From Sebastes aleutianus (taxonomy: Eukaryota > Chordata > Actinopteri > Perciformes > Sebastidae), in assembly GCA_916700875.1 (NCBI GenBank), contig CAKAKS010000060.1, forward strand, positions 558,001 to 622,000: a stretch of 64,000 nucleotides of DNA, given 5' to 3'. This document shows, one piece after another, positions 12,166 through 23,849 of the stretch (the first letter of the stretch is position 1; every line of letters starts with the position of its first letter). The translations under genes were made by a program, and so were the position numbers. The notes under the pieces are model-generated. The model worked only from the letters and a program-made list of their open reading frames with translations, made no database searches and was not told the DNA's origin.

Positions 12166-13385
12166 CAAGGTCAGTGATGACAGCGGGAATATCTCAACGC
12201 TGATAAACTTTAGTGAAGTATGTATATATTGTTACACACCACTTATATGATGAATGCTTTTGATACACATGCTTTAATAAAAAACTAAAATACTTTTAAC
12301 CTTGCATACTGTATGTCATGCTAATACCTTTCACCTAGTATAAAATGTATAATATACTGACTAGTAAATGTTATCATTTACTATTACTGAATGTCATTTG
12401 CATTATTATAAGCTGTCTTTCAATCAAACATTCAGATATAAGTGGAAAAAAAAAATATTATAGACATGACCACTGACTATTGGTGTAACCATTTAGCCAC
12501 AAATTCACATGCTGACCATATACGGTCCAGACATATACTCGGTTTTGACCGAGTCTTGTTATTTAGCTGCTACCTCCATCATGCATCTCCTCCACAGCTT
12601 TGATCTGACTTTTACTGTATACATCAGTACAAACAACTTGTAATGGAATGCATTCCTCCTTTCTTGTTATCATCATTCTTTCCAGTGTAATTATTTCATC
12701 CAGTTATCACAGCAGTGAAGACCAGCTCCTATTATGAGCCTCATTGATCTGCAGAGGAGACAACATGCAGTGATGGCGTATACAGTCTATTCAAATAAAG
12801 TCACTGCTACTCTGCTGCAAACACATTAGTCCGCACAGTCAGGTAGCATTTGTACAGCAGGAGCTGTAACACCCTGTGACAGTAAATAACTCCTTTCTAT
12901 GTTTTTGTATCAGTAATGAACTGCATCCATTCCTGATGTTAAAGAAGGGTTAGTGTGTTGTCAAACACTCCTTTTGGCCTTCGCTTTTAATGTGTGAGCA
13001 GGCATACTTATCCCATTTAACTATCAGTTGTTAATAATATATGCAACTGACATTCTTTTGTATCACATAATCCACAGACAGTTTGAATGCATGCTGTTAC
13101 ATTTATTGTAGTACTGAGCAAATAATCATTTTGAATATGGAAATATGTTGACATCAAAGTGTGTAATTTTTAAAGTTAAAGAGCCACGATTTTAATTGAA
13201 ATCAACATAATTAATGGTCTTAACAAGTTGTAAAGCACAAGAATTTCAATCAGGAGACTTCATTTAGAGTGAAGTCTTTGGTGATTTGGAGTCCATCGTG
13301 ACGTAGTATATTAACGTAGTGATGCCGTAGTTAGTTCAGAATATTCCCTCCAAAAGAGAAGAAAATCTTGCGTGTATAAATATTA
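12166..13385. other. No gene seen
   Basis: AT-rich, with short random open frames only. No transposon termini, exon signals or RNA genes were recognised. Confidence 0.45.
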
Positions 13386-14130
13386 GGGCTGTGTATTCAT
13401 TAAATATTTATTAATCTGTTCTAAAAGTACCTTAAAGGGAGATTTGTCAAGTATTTAATCCTCTTATCAACATGGGAATGGACAAATATGCTGCTTTATG
13501 CAAATGTATGTATAAATGTATTATTGTGTAAGGTTAAGAAGTTAATACATATATTTGAGTTAAGTTACTAAAAATATACTTATATGTTTACACAGTTAAT
13601 TATTTACATATTTATGTTTACAAGATTATTATTTACATATTTACATGTTCAAATATTTAGCAGAATCTTTGAAATAGTTATAATAATATCTTGAATCTTC
13701 TTGTAAGTATCTTCCTGAGATTTACCTTTGTCCAGGTCCTTCTGGCCTCTGATTGGTTAGTTCTACGACATGTGAGTTAGGAACAAGGAAGTGTGGTTGT
13801 TGTGAAACAGATGAAGTGTGAAGAACAGTAAAATGACTGCTTAAAAGTTATCCGTCTCCATCCTGCTGTTTATTCTCCTAAAGAGTGATTCACCACCACA
13901 CAACCAACCCTCATGTTACAATTGTAAATCAATTAACAACACAAATCAATGACAGATATTGTCCAGAAACCCTCACAGGTACTGCATTTAGCATAAAACA
14001 ATATGCTCCAATCATAACATGGCAAACTGCAGCCCAACAGGCAACAACAGCTGTCAGTGTGTCAGTGTGCTGACTTGACTATGACTTGCCCCAAACTGCA
14101 TGTGATTATCATAAAGTGGGCATGTCTGCA
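13386..14130 (+). repeat. Interspersed repeat family B, copy 1 (nested)
   Basis: Starts 'agggctgtgtattcatt', followed by 'taccttaaagggagatttgtcaagtatttaat' and 'atgctgctttatgcaaatgta'. It resumes after a nested LTR with 'caatgacagatattgtccagaaaccctcacagg' and 'gacttgccccaaactgcatgtgattatcataaagtgggcatgtctg'. Related copies lie near 21440-22130 (inverted), 36787-37549 and 52905-54340. A hAT-like element interrupts its right side at about 14130. TAGGGCTGTCA-type ends suggest a hAT-derived MITE; this is inference. Confidence 0.65.
13527..13920. mobile_element. Solo LTR (394 bp) with ATTG target duplication
   Basis: Starts TGTAAGG, ends ATGTTACA, and is flanked on both sides by ATTG (13523-13526, 13921-13924). 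The inverted family B copy at about 21990 shows the uninterrupted site (attattgtaaatcaattaac), so the boundaries come directly from filled and empty sites. Size and 4-bp duplication match the provirus at 38305-51616, but the terminal sequence differs, so it is a different retroviral lineage or a distantly related LTR. No internal genes remain, as expected after LTR-LTR recombination. Orientation is undecided. Confidence 0.7.
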
Positions 14131-16515
14131 AGTCACGAACAAGTCTCAAGTCGTAACCTTTAAGTCTCAAGCAAGTCCCAAGTCACTGTGGGGAGAATCA
14201 AGCAAGTCAAGTCGAGTCACTGCTGTAAGTCAAGCAAGTCAAGTCACTGCTCAGGTCAAGCAAGTCACAGGTCAAGTCATACGAAATTCTGATGATCTAC
14301 CCCAGTTTCCACATTTAAAATCAGTTCAAAGACAGTGGTCATGAAAAGATGATTATAGACATACTCAACAGGGCTCATGGCGAGTCAAATTAAAATGCTC
14401 ACCATGGCAAATTAAACAAAAGTTGCAAGTGAAGAGTCCCTTGAAAATATTGAGTTAGGGATAAATAAATATTGTTCACAAAATCTGTATTCTCCATTCC
14501 TTCTCTCTTCCTTTTATTTCGATCCGGAGGCTGCTAATAATAATAATAATAATAATATAATTATAATAATAATAACAGCTAATGTTATGGGAATATCACA
14601 TATTCAAATGAAACATTTACAAACCTCCTTTGATTATTAATTGTGCATTGGTAGCTTATAAACTATCCTTTAGCTATAAAACAACATAGGCATACATTTC
14701 AGAAACTTTTAGAAAAACTTTTTACAACATACTTGATCACCAGAAAATAATGCATCGTAATTATGAATGAAGCAATCAACACCTGGGCTTTAATCCCATC
14801 TGTCTGGTGCTGTGGCTAATCTACCTAACGCCTGGTCACCATATCAAACACTATAGATTACTTTACATAACGTTAGCTAACGGGCTCAGAGTTCATTTAG
14901 TTAGGGTATTATCACAGTGTAGCTAACGTACTAACGTTAGTCTGTTAATAACCTCAATCAGATATGCATAAGAAGCGCCTGTCCATTATAAATCTAGCAT
15001 TAACGTAACTTGAATGCAAATAAATTATTGAATTAACATACAAATCAAACGAAACATACCTTGAAAACACATGAAACATTAACAAGGCTTTAATCACAGG
15101 GCTGTCCCCCTCATGACACACTGACAGTCTGGGAGTCCTGTAGAGAGGTTCTCTCAGAGGAAACTTATTGTTTTCTGGGCCTACGTACATTATTTTTCAA
15201 TTTGAGTTTTGAACCCGAACCATCTCTGTCACATCATGTTGCTTGCCACAGCGTCAGGCTATTATAATATTTTATAAATGTGGAGCTCAGACCACAGTTT
15301 GGTCAGGATGGAGACACCGTCCGGGTGAAAGACTGACAGGACGGACGGTCCTAAGGGAGTTATAAGAGGAGCGAAATGCCTGTTGATGAGCAGAAGGAAC
15401 TGTGTAGAATAATTAATCAAAACGCCATGTTTGATGTGCACATACTGTATAAGCACGGAGGGTTCTGTGGTTCAAAACTACACTAAATGTAACCAGCGGA
15501 TCTGTTGGTGTCCGTGCGTAATTGTGCCTTAACAGCAGCGAGGTGCGCTGTGCTGGCTCTCTGATCTCGTGCGCACAAATTAATTTATGAGTGGAACATG
15601 ATAAACGTCTATGTAAGTATAATATTGTTATTTCAATTGTAGTGAAAACCGGGACAATTTATTAGTGACTGTTGAAAACCGGGACATTTGAGTGTTTTAC
15701 AGATATGTGTTGGGACTCGGGACACGTCAGCTTGAAAGCGGGACAGTCCCAGACAAACCGGGACGTCTGGTCACCTTAAACAAACACACATTGATAACCT
15801 GTGAAATTGAGCACGCAGCTGTGTTAGCAATTAACGTGTCCCCATAGTTTAACTGGGTATATGGCCCCGAATCAGTCCCCCGATTGTCTTTTACATTAAC
15901 GATATGTCTTCTCAATAAAATGCATAATCGATTCGAAGCCAAGTCTAACGTAGCTTAAACTTAACGTAGCTTAAACTAACATTTGACCAGCCTATAAGTT
16001 AGCTAAAAAGACTCACGTAGCCTAACTTTGTGGGTTTTGTGGTGACGGATGAAGTTGGATGTTGTGGTGGTCGTGTCACTGATTTTTGAGCTGCAGACCT
16101 TACATACCCCTGTTCTCTTCTTACTACCGTCATCGACAACATAATCATTGAATCCAAATTTCATTATTTTTATACTCGGCCCCTCCATGACAGCTCGCTG
16201 CCTGCTGCGGTAGCCTCTGCTGCATACTGGTAGGTTGCCAGGTTTGCGCGCACTACACTAGAAATCACCCGCTGTTTCAAACACAAAACGTAACTTCTCA
16301 ATATCTTGAAAAATGAAAATATTTAATAAAAAAAAAAGTCAAGTCCTTTCGAGTCATCCATCTTAAGTCTAAGTCACAAGTCTCAAGTCATGAATACCAA
16401 GTCAAAGTCAAGTCGAGTCTTTTATCAATGTTAGTCAAGCAAGTCTCTAGTCCTCAAATTTGCGACCCGAGTCTGACTCGAGTCAAGTCATGTGACTCGA
16501 GTCCCCCACCTCTGG
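14130..16515 (-). mobile_element. hAT/ZBED-type DNA transposon remnant with AAGTC-rich ends
   Basis: The right end reads, on the minus strand, CAGAGGTGGGGGACTCGAGT, a terminus of the kind seen in vertebrate hAT elements. Both ends carry many degenerate CAAGTC/GACTTG subterminal repeats (about 14130-14285 and 16338-16510). A BED-finger exon lies inside on the minus strand (16003-16188). A (TAA)n run is at 14535-14575. No complete transposase is present, so it is a defective copy. The left boundary, where it interrupts family B, is approximate. Confidence 0.55.
16003..16188 (-). pseudogene. BED-type zinc-finger exon of a hAT/ZBED transposase
   Basis: A 61-residue reading frame with an ATG contains a BED-finger pattern: C-K-V-C, then 14 residues (SSKISDTTTTTSNF) before IRHHKTH, giving the CxxC...HxxxH zinc site. 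BED fingers are the N-terminal DNA-binding domain of hAT transposases and their ZBED descendants. The frame runs into CTAC|GTGAGT, a good splice donor, near 16010-16020, suggesting this was a first coding exon with the catalytic exon downstream on the minus strand. That exon is not found within the element. It could be an old domesticated ZBED exon, but the AAGTC-rich hAT ends argue for a transposon relic. Confidence 0.6.
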
Positions 16516-16800
16516 TATCAGACACTGAAGGGCGTGACAAAGCGGCGGTATTTGACCACCTGAATCCTGAACAGATTCCAGGACATCTATATTTTGCCAT
16601 GGACCTGAGTTAAAGCCTTCTGCTGCTCTAGTATCCTGCTGATCATCACCTTTCTGGAGCCCATCTTGTTTGGCATTCTGATACGAGGGAATGTGATGGT
16701 AGGTTGAGTTCCTGCTGGGCCTTATCAAGAGCACCTCTGGCCTTCCATGAGAGAAGAAGTCCCAGATCCAGCTGGTGGGTGTCTTGCAGACACCTGCAGC
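16516..16800 (-). pseudogene. hAT/ZBED transposase catalytic-region fragment
   Basis: On the minus strand, one frame reads AQQELNLPSHSLVSECQTRW. This is the characteristic 'Q.ELgLP.H.Li.D..TRWnS' block of ZBED-like hAT transposases. A second frame continues with IDVLESVQDS, matching the 'd...Les' block that follows in the family. The frame change between them and the lack of flanking domains show it is broken. It abuts the CAGAGGTGGG end of the neighbouring hAT element but is outside that terminus, so it probably belongs to a different hAT insertion. Confidence 0.5.
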
Positions 16801-16869
16801 ACGGTCGATACGTTTTTCCTTTTCCACTGCATTTTCTAAGGGAAAAAACAAAACACAAAGTACACATTA

Positions 16870-17695
16870 AATACTATACACACATTTATGTTTTGAACAA
16901 TATTGCCCATAAAGTGCTCAATGCTGTTTTTGCAACTGATTAAACTATAGATGAAATGTAGTGTCCGCATGCTTTGTTAACATGTTTTAAAAATTGATGA
17001 AAAGCCTTTCATTCATGGTGTAGTATGATGCAGCCCGATGTCAAAGCAAGCTTCTATTACTATACCAACACAAAGGCACTTTCCACAAACGGCTTTTCAG
17101 GCCCCATGTTCATCATGGTAACCAGTGGCCTGTCCTCGATACTACACACCTCCGTCTGAACATGCAGGGATCTGGTAATGGACCCACCATGCCTCTGTAG
17201 AATCCACTCAAAGAACTGTTAAGGCAATACTTAATTAATACATTAATAAGGGATGATAAAGGTAAGGAATACCACGTCAGAAGAGCAATATGCATTTGTA
17301 ATGCAGGAAACAAAATGTTACAGCTCAAATGACCTTACTCCAGTATGGACCATTCTGTTTGATACCGGCTTGGTGAAGACCATGGAGTTGATGGGTCCTG
17401 GCTTCACACCGTAACAGAGAACACATTTACTGTGGATGGAGTCACTTTAAATCAATACACAGACCCCAATAAAAAAAACTTTAACCTTATTTGAATTACC
17501 ATTATTAATTATTAATTATTGTGCCATTGCTGTTCCGATTCTGTGCAGTTATGCACAGGTGGCACAACTGGCACATTGAGTTGAGATTAATGTGCTGTTT
17601 GGAAGAGCAATGCCGCTGTGTGATTGCACTAAACAGTGCCTGGAGGTTATTATGAGTACAACTGTGTGTTATTCTTACTGAACAGGACACAGACC
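16870..17695. other. No gene seen
   Basis: Ordinary AT-rich DNA with short open frames. No splice-bounded exon, RNA gene or transposon terminus recognised. Confidence 0.4.
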
Positions 17696-17699
17696 TGAC

Positions 17700-17860
17700 C
17701 AAGAAGGCAAACTCTATGTAGAAAGAAAGGGCTGGCAGCAGCAGAAACGCTGTCGCTGTGGACAATCGCGTGGGACACGCAGTAGTTCAGCGATGCAGCC
17801 GTCAATCACTGCGGGCAGGCTAGCCCGAACTTTAGATCAGCGCCACAGACATTTACCAAC
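17700..17860. repeat. Family D terminal fragment
   Basis: Contains 'actctatgtagaaagaaagggctggcagcagcagaaacgc', matching the right part of family D near 8045-8105 and the inverse of 53640-53700. It directly precedes the Gypsy gag relic. Confidence 0.5.
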
Positions 17861-17959
17861 GCTAATTTAACAGCGTGCCTGGGGATGTGTTGCGAGGGGA
17901 AGAAGGTTCATCGTCGTTGTCGAGGTCTCCTGATGTTGTGAATAATTGTGTGCAGTGTG

Positions 17960-18990
17960 TGTGTTGTCAGGAAAAGCACAGGAGGTATATGCGTCTTTAA
18001 GTGATAACAACCTAACTTATGAATCAGTCAAGGCTGCTGTACTTAAAGCGTATGAGTTGGTCCCAGAGGCATATCGTCAGCGTTTTAGGACGTTGGAAAA
18101 AAGGGTTAACCAGTCACGTATGGAGTTTGCGAGGGAGCTGACTAATCATTTCAACTGTTGGTGTATGTCCTCTGATGTTGATGATTTTGAGAGTTTGTGC
18201 AATTTGATCATCTTGGAACAGTTTAAAAACTGAGCTTAAGGTTACGATTGCCCCTGAGGCTGCGGGATTTGCTGATGAGTATCTACTCATTCATAAGAAC
18301 CGACCCGGTGAGCCAGTACGGGAGCCTGTTGTACAAAAAGATAGTGGTAGTAAGTCACCTGTTTACTTTGGGGGGTTGTCAGGTAAGGGGTCCCGGGGAG
18401 CGCCTGATAGAGGTGAGAATGTGCGCCATTACTGCCGTGAGGCAGGCCACTGGAAGTCAAACTGCCCAATGTTTTGGGCTAGGAAGCAGCATGCTGGAGG
18501 CGGGAGGGTAAAACCTTCTGCGCTGGCTGCAAGGGTTCCTAGTCCTGAGGATGTGGGACAGAGGCAAGGTGGGCATGCAGAATCCGGCGTGACTGGTGGC
18601 CCTGGTGAGTCCTATCAGCCTTTCATCTCAGAAGGGTTTGTGACACAGGCTGGTAGTGACACTAAGATGCATGTTAAGATCTTGAGAGATACGGGTGCGG
18701 ACAATTCTTATGTTGTGGAGTCCATTTTGCCATTTTCTGAGGAGACTGATACTGGGGATGAAATATTTTTTCCGAGGAATGGGGTTGAGGTTGTTGCCTC
18801 TCCCGGTGCATATGATGAGCCTAGCTTGTGGCTTGGTGCAGGGCAAGGTGCATATTTGTGTGAGACCGGCATTACCGGTGGACGGAATCGACATCATTTA
18901 AGGTAACCACTTGGCTGGCAGTTGTGTTTGGGCGAATGGGTCACTGCCTCCGGTAGTCAATTCCTTTCCTTCAGTCTCAGCCTGATGAAA
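17960..18990 (+). pseudogene. Ty3/Gypsy gag-protease relic
   Basis: The first frame (to the stop at 18231-18233) encodes a SCAN-like capsid segment: LSGKAQEVYASL, then AVLKAYELVPEAYRQRFR and FARELTNHF. After a frameshift the gag tail continues to a zinc knuckle in the frame of 18376-18906. It reads RHYCREAGHWKSNC, so the first cysteine of the CCHC finger is arginine. Further on, ILRDTGADNSYV is a retropepsin DTGA active-site motif. A second shift near 18870 leads to GIDIILGN, the usual flap-distal segment. No reverse transcriptase follows. It is a truncated, multiply frameshifted copy unrelated to the minus-strand Gypsy at 25.7 kb. Confidence 0.75.
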
Positions 18991-18994
18991 GTGC

Positions 18995-20595
18995 TGTGCG
19001 TGGAACTGTGTGAACTCAGTCTCCAACACGCCTGTTAAAGGACTGAACTGTGTGGAATAACTTATCAAAATGACACATCTGATGTGAACATTAGCACGGA
19101 CGGTTCTGTGGTTCTTTTATAACAGTCTGATGCTGTTAGTAAAATGTAACTAGCAGATCAGCCGTGTGTACGTTGGTGTACAGTGGGAACATTTGAATTA
19201 AATTGAGGTCACGAATTATTATCTTGTGTGCACAAATTAATCAAAATGTGGGAATGATTGAATTAAATTGAGAGAACAAATTAGCCTATACCTTGTGTGC
19301 ACAAATTAGTAAGTATGGTCTCAACATACAGTATATATAGTTTTTCTCATGGGTTCCGTATTAATTTAAACCCAACCCATGATGTTTTTTCTAAACCTAA
19401 CCAAGTAGTTTTCTCAACTAAACCTAACTGCAATCGTTTGACAACATTAACCATGTGTTAAAACGTTAACCACAAGCGAAACTTCTGCGTCAAGATACTA
19501 CACAAAAGGGGACTCAAGCGGCAAAATATGACGAGTAGGGATGAGATCACGTTGCACATGCGCACAGCGCAAAGTCAATGCTGAAACGATATATCATGCA
19601 GCCCTATTGACTGGTCTGTTGGAGCTCTCTTGTGGCCCTCCAGTTTGCTGCTGATGTTACTTGCATAAATAAATGTATTCTCAACAACAACCAGTTATCA
19701 ACGGTATCATTAATGAGGTTAAACTAAATTTGTTGCTGTAGGTAACAGGTAACAGTAGGCTATCTGATATGTTTGATTCATTGAATAGACTCCATTGTTT
19801 TCTGGCTGTCCTCTCCTTGTCATTCATTGCTGGTTAACAACTTTATTTTATCATCAGTCCCATGTAGGATTCTTTTTCCGTTGCTGGGTTATTGTGCGGG
19901 TGTGTCTGCTGCCTCCACTCCATTAGACTGGCTGCATCACAGAGGTGACTACTGTAATTTTCTCCCTGTCTCTATTTGCACTCTCCAACACTCAGCAGCT
20001 GAAAATTGCAGTTGGAACACAATGATGTGATGTGACTACTGATGCTTCACAGTTTCCCTGAACCAGGACTCCCTGCTGTTTGTCTGAGATGGTTCAGTTG
20101 GTTGGATGAGTTTCCCTCTCTGATCTCCTACAGGCTGCAGAAACCTACAGAGCTACTGCATGTCTATCAGTCTAATATCAGTTCTACTTTGTTTTGAATG
20201 ATTGTAACAGTGAATAAAGACCTACCCTGTTTTACAGGATGAGCGTTGTTCATTCATTTCATTGTATTCTGTCTCAATCGCCAGCTGATCTGTAGGCCTT
20301 AGTTAGTTTCTATCTTTATCTTTTGAACCTCAGTTTGACACCCTGGATATCTCCTTCAAACGCCTTCTGACTGCTTCTTTCAGAAATTGCTTTTTCGTTT
20401 TCTTATTTTCATTTAAAAAATGAGATCTTATTTATTCAGGGAGTGCAGTTAGTGACAGCGTGGTCTCAGTGGTAGCTCCGACAGCTTGACGCAGTACCGT
20501 TACATATTCATTGTTTCAATATGTGATACGTGATGACGTGACGGCCCAACGGGGACGCCCGCCAACGACAGCTCAGCTTTTATCACCCTGTTAGC
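18995..20595. other. No gene seen
   Basis: Non-coding. Only short open frames occur; no terminal repeats or RNA genes were recognised. Confidence 0.4.
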
Positions 20596-20599
20596 CAAA

Positions 20600-20746
20600 A
20601 TGCTAGATAGTTGTTGTTCAATTGGATGCACAAACGGAAGAGGAGACAAGCCTGGGCTCTGTTTCTACAGAATCCGACTGAATCCGAAAACCCAGAGAGG
20701 AAGAGAAAGTGGATTTGTGTGGTTACGTCTCAAACAGGCGCTATAG
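20600..20746 (+). pseudogene. THAP-like zinc-finger fragment
   Basis: A 48-residue frame opens with ATG and MLDSCCSIGCTNGRG, followed by KPGLCFYRI, then a stop. This resembles the start of a THAP domain (C-x2-4-C near the N-terminus, then a basic 'F..iP' stretch). The downstream CxxH half and the AVPTIF-type ending are not found, so at most a fragment survives. THAP fingers occur in P-element-like transposases and in host regulators; I cannot say which this came from. Confidence 0.4.
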
Positions 20747-21429
20747 GTGGCATCGAATGCCGACGGCCGTGAAAAAAGCGCCAGAATTTGACGCCCTGGG
20801 AATGAGAATGGGCTGGCCATGGAGCACCGATGCAGTTTGAATTTCAGTGGCAGGACTTGAACATACATCTCAAACTACTGAGAGAAGAGGTGTGGGGAAA
20901 ACTGGAAACCAAGGTAGGAGACGGAGCTCTTGATCAAGGCTTCAGTAGAGGCCTTCGGATGGGAAACAATAAACCACCTCTGTGGGTCAAACATTGACTC
21001 TTTTTTTTGTCTGAAGCACAGCACTGATTTATTCCTTATCTTTTTACAGATAACTTACACTAGGCAATTATAATCTCAAGGTCGTGCAGCGTCCTAAGCA
21101 CAAAGTCATATGAAATATAACAACTAATAGGAATACACTGACTACAACATATCCTTGTGGAAAAAGAGAATAAAACAAAAGACAGTATTCTATCGATCCT
21201 CTCTGCTCAGTTGAATGAATAAGTATTTGGGATATAAGTGAAATTATTTACTAGTTGAAATGATTTTTATTTGGGTAAATCCAGACCATAGACTCATGAA
21301 CTGTGTTACTGACAGAGCAGCAGTTTCAGTCTTTACTACTTAATCACATTGCACTTCTGGTTTTATGGTCTCAGAGTGAGAATGTTCAAGTTCACCAAAC
21401 AGACTGAACTGTGTCTGGCCTCAGGAATA

Positions 21430-22135
21430 TACTAGGGCTGTCAGAGATAACGCGGTAATAACGCGTCAATGCAAATTCATTTTAACACCACTAACTTCTT
21501 TAAAGCATTAACACAATCAAGCTTTCAGAGGTTGTAGCAGCTCAGTTTTAAAGCTAGAATGTTGATACTGGTATCATATGACAGAACAAACCTGAAGGAA
21601 TCCATCGGTACCAACCATGTCATCCTAGCTTGTCATGAAGGAGGTTAAATAACGCTCCATTTTGCACTAAATTTTGGCGAGTAAAAACTGTCATGTCCAT
21701 TTTCAAAGGGGTCCCTTGACCTCTGACCTCCAGATCAGTGAATGTAAATGCATTCTATGGGTACCCACGAGTCTCCCCTTTACAGACATGCCCACTTTAT
21801 GATAATCACATGCAGTTTGGGGCAAGTCATAGTCAAGTCAGCACACTGACACACTGACAGCTGTTGTTGCCTGTTGGGCTGCAGTTTGCCATGTTATGAT
21901 TGGAGCATATTGTTTTATGCTAAATGCAGTACCTGTGAGGGTTTCTGGACAATATCTGTCATTGTTTTGTGTTGTTAATTGATTTACAATAATAAATATT
22001 TACATACATTTGCATAAAGCAGCATATTTGTCCACTCCCATGTTGATAAGAGTATTAAATACTTTCCCTTTAAGGTACATTTTGAACAGATTAATAAATA
22101 TGTATATATATATAGATATTGGAGGTGGAGCTAGT
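21430..22135 (-). repeat. Interspersed repeat family B, copy 2 (inverted)
   Basis: The stretch from 'agggctgtcagagataacgcggtaataacgcg' to 'ctttaaggtacattttgaacagattaataaatat' is the reverse complement of the family B core at 13.4-14.1 kb and 53.2-53.6 kb. It is uninterrupted at the sites that hold the solo LTR in copy 1 and the MITE A/provirus pair in copy 3, so it serves as an empty-site reference. Confidence 0.65.
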
Positions 22136-22139
22136 TTAA

Positions 22140-23700
22140 ACTACTTTATATACAGTTGGTGGTTCCCAACCTAGGCTTCGGGACCCTCTAAAGGGTCATA
22201 AGATAAATCTGAGGGGTCAATCCGATGATTATTGGGAGAGGAAAGAAGAAAAAAACAGTACATAAATTATCTAATATTTTTTTTTGTGAAATATCCCTAT
22301 TGGATCATTTTACCTCTCTGGGCATCAAACAGTGTATTTGAGTTTATTTTATTCTATTTGAACTGTTCGTATTTAAATAAAACCATGTGATTGATTACCT
22401 CAAAACTATTGAGTACAATACTTGAGTAACTCTACTTTGGATGTGGAACACTTGTGCTGGGCATGACGGGTTTATTGTCAGTACTTAACAGTTGGAAAAC
22501 AATATTAAAAAGCAATATTAACTCTCCACAGATCAATTGGTGAAGATCAACAGTCATCTCAGGGTGAGAGGAGCTATGTTAATGTACATATAGCAGTTTC
22601 TGGAAATAAAACAGAAAGATTGCACACATTGCATATTTTAAATACTTGTCACCACTTACTAATATGTTTTTGTGGTTAAAAAGAAACAATCACAAAATGT
22701 CAACGTTCAAATTCATGTGAATACAACAAACCAAGTGTGCTCTGCACTGTATCCTGTATGAATGTGTTCAGCAGCGGCCGCCTCCACACTGACCTGTATG
22801 TAAATCCCACTGGGCTGTTGAGGCGGTGACAGCTGTATTTTTCATGTGTTCTGTTGCTTACTAAGACAACGTTAATATTGTATGGGCCCATGTGGGGACC
22901 TTAAAGTGCTCTCCAGCTGTCACTTAGAGCAATACTATGGCATTAAGTCACTGTAGTGGTCTCACCCTACTCCCAGCCAAATGAACTGAGTAGTCCACAT
23001 TCTCAAACACACACATTTCAGTAAGTGCAAAGCTTGCGTTATATCACCTTAGGACCTGGCTACCTGCAGTTTTACAAGGCCTATTTATTTATTACTTCTT
23101 AGACTAAATATAACACATTCAACAAAGCAGAGTGTGCAAGAATAAGCCGGGAAAGCTTAAAGGATACACTTTCTGTTGCTATAAGTAAAAATAGACTTTG
23201 AAATGTTCTTATGCACATACGTTTCTGTCAATTCTATCAAAGAAGATGTGATGAAAACAAAAGTGTATGGAATATTGTGTTAACCAACCCTGGACTTGAT
23301 TTATGCATTTTCCCGTCTGGTTTAGGATACTTAAATGATTGTAGATCAATGAGTGCCTCCTATTCACCTTTAAAGGCTGAGAACATCTGGAAAAGCTCCA
23401 GAACCTGCAGGAGGAACCAAAAACCACATTATTACATTTTTGTTTTTGTTCATAATAGTAATAATGAATAGCACAGCTTACAGACAGTTATTTACACCAT
23501 GTCACTGTAAAGTGTGTTCAGCATCCTCTTTATTATTTCTGGTCTTAATGCGTATAGTGTGCTCAACATCTTACAAGGATCCTACAGGTTACTCTAGCCA
23601 AAATTAATATTAACAGACCCTTGGGACTTGCTGTACAAGTTTCTTAATTTTATCCTAGCCACCATACCAAGTGCTCAGATCATAGAGGAGAGCTGCCGTT
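22140..23700. other. No gene seen
   Basis: AT-rich sequence with short open frames. I found no credible coding exon, RNA gene or transposon end. Confidence 0.4.
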
Positions 23701-23709
23701 AACGGGTGT

Positions 23710-23845
23710 GGCCGGTAGCACTGCTTGGCTTCAGGGTTACGACTTGTCCAGACCGCCCGCGCCAGCAGCACCTGACGGCTGCCTCGCTGAACTGCTGCGT
23801 GATTCACGCGTCGGGTGTTCACACCAGCTGCGTTTCTAATGAAAC
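23710..23845. repeat. Family D terminal fragment
   Basis: Contains 'gcagcacctgacggctgcctcgctgaactgctgcgtgattcacgcgtcgggtgttcacaccagctgcgttt', matching the left terminal region of the family D copy at 53566. The rest of the element is absent. Confidence 0.55.
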
Positions 23846-23849
23846 TATT

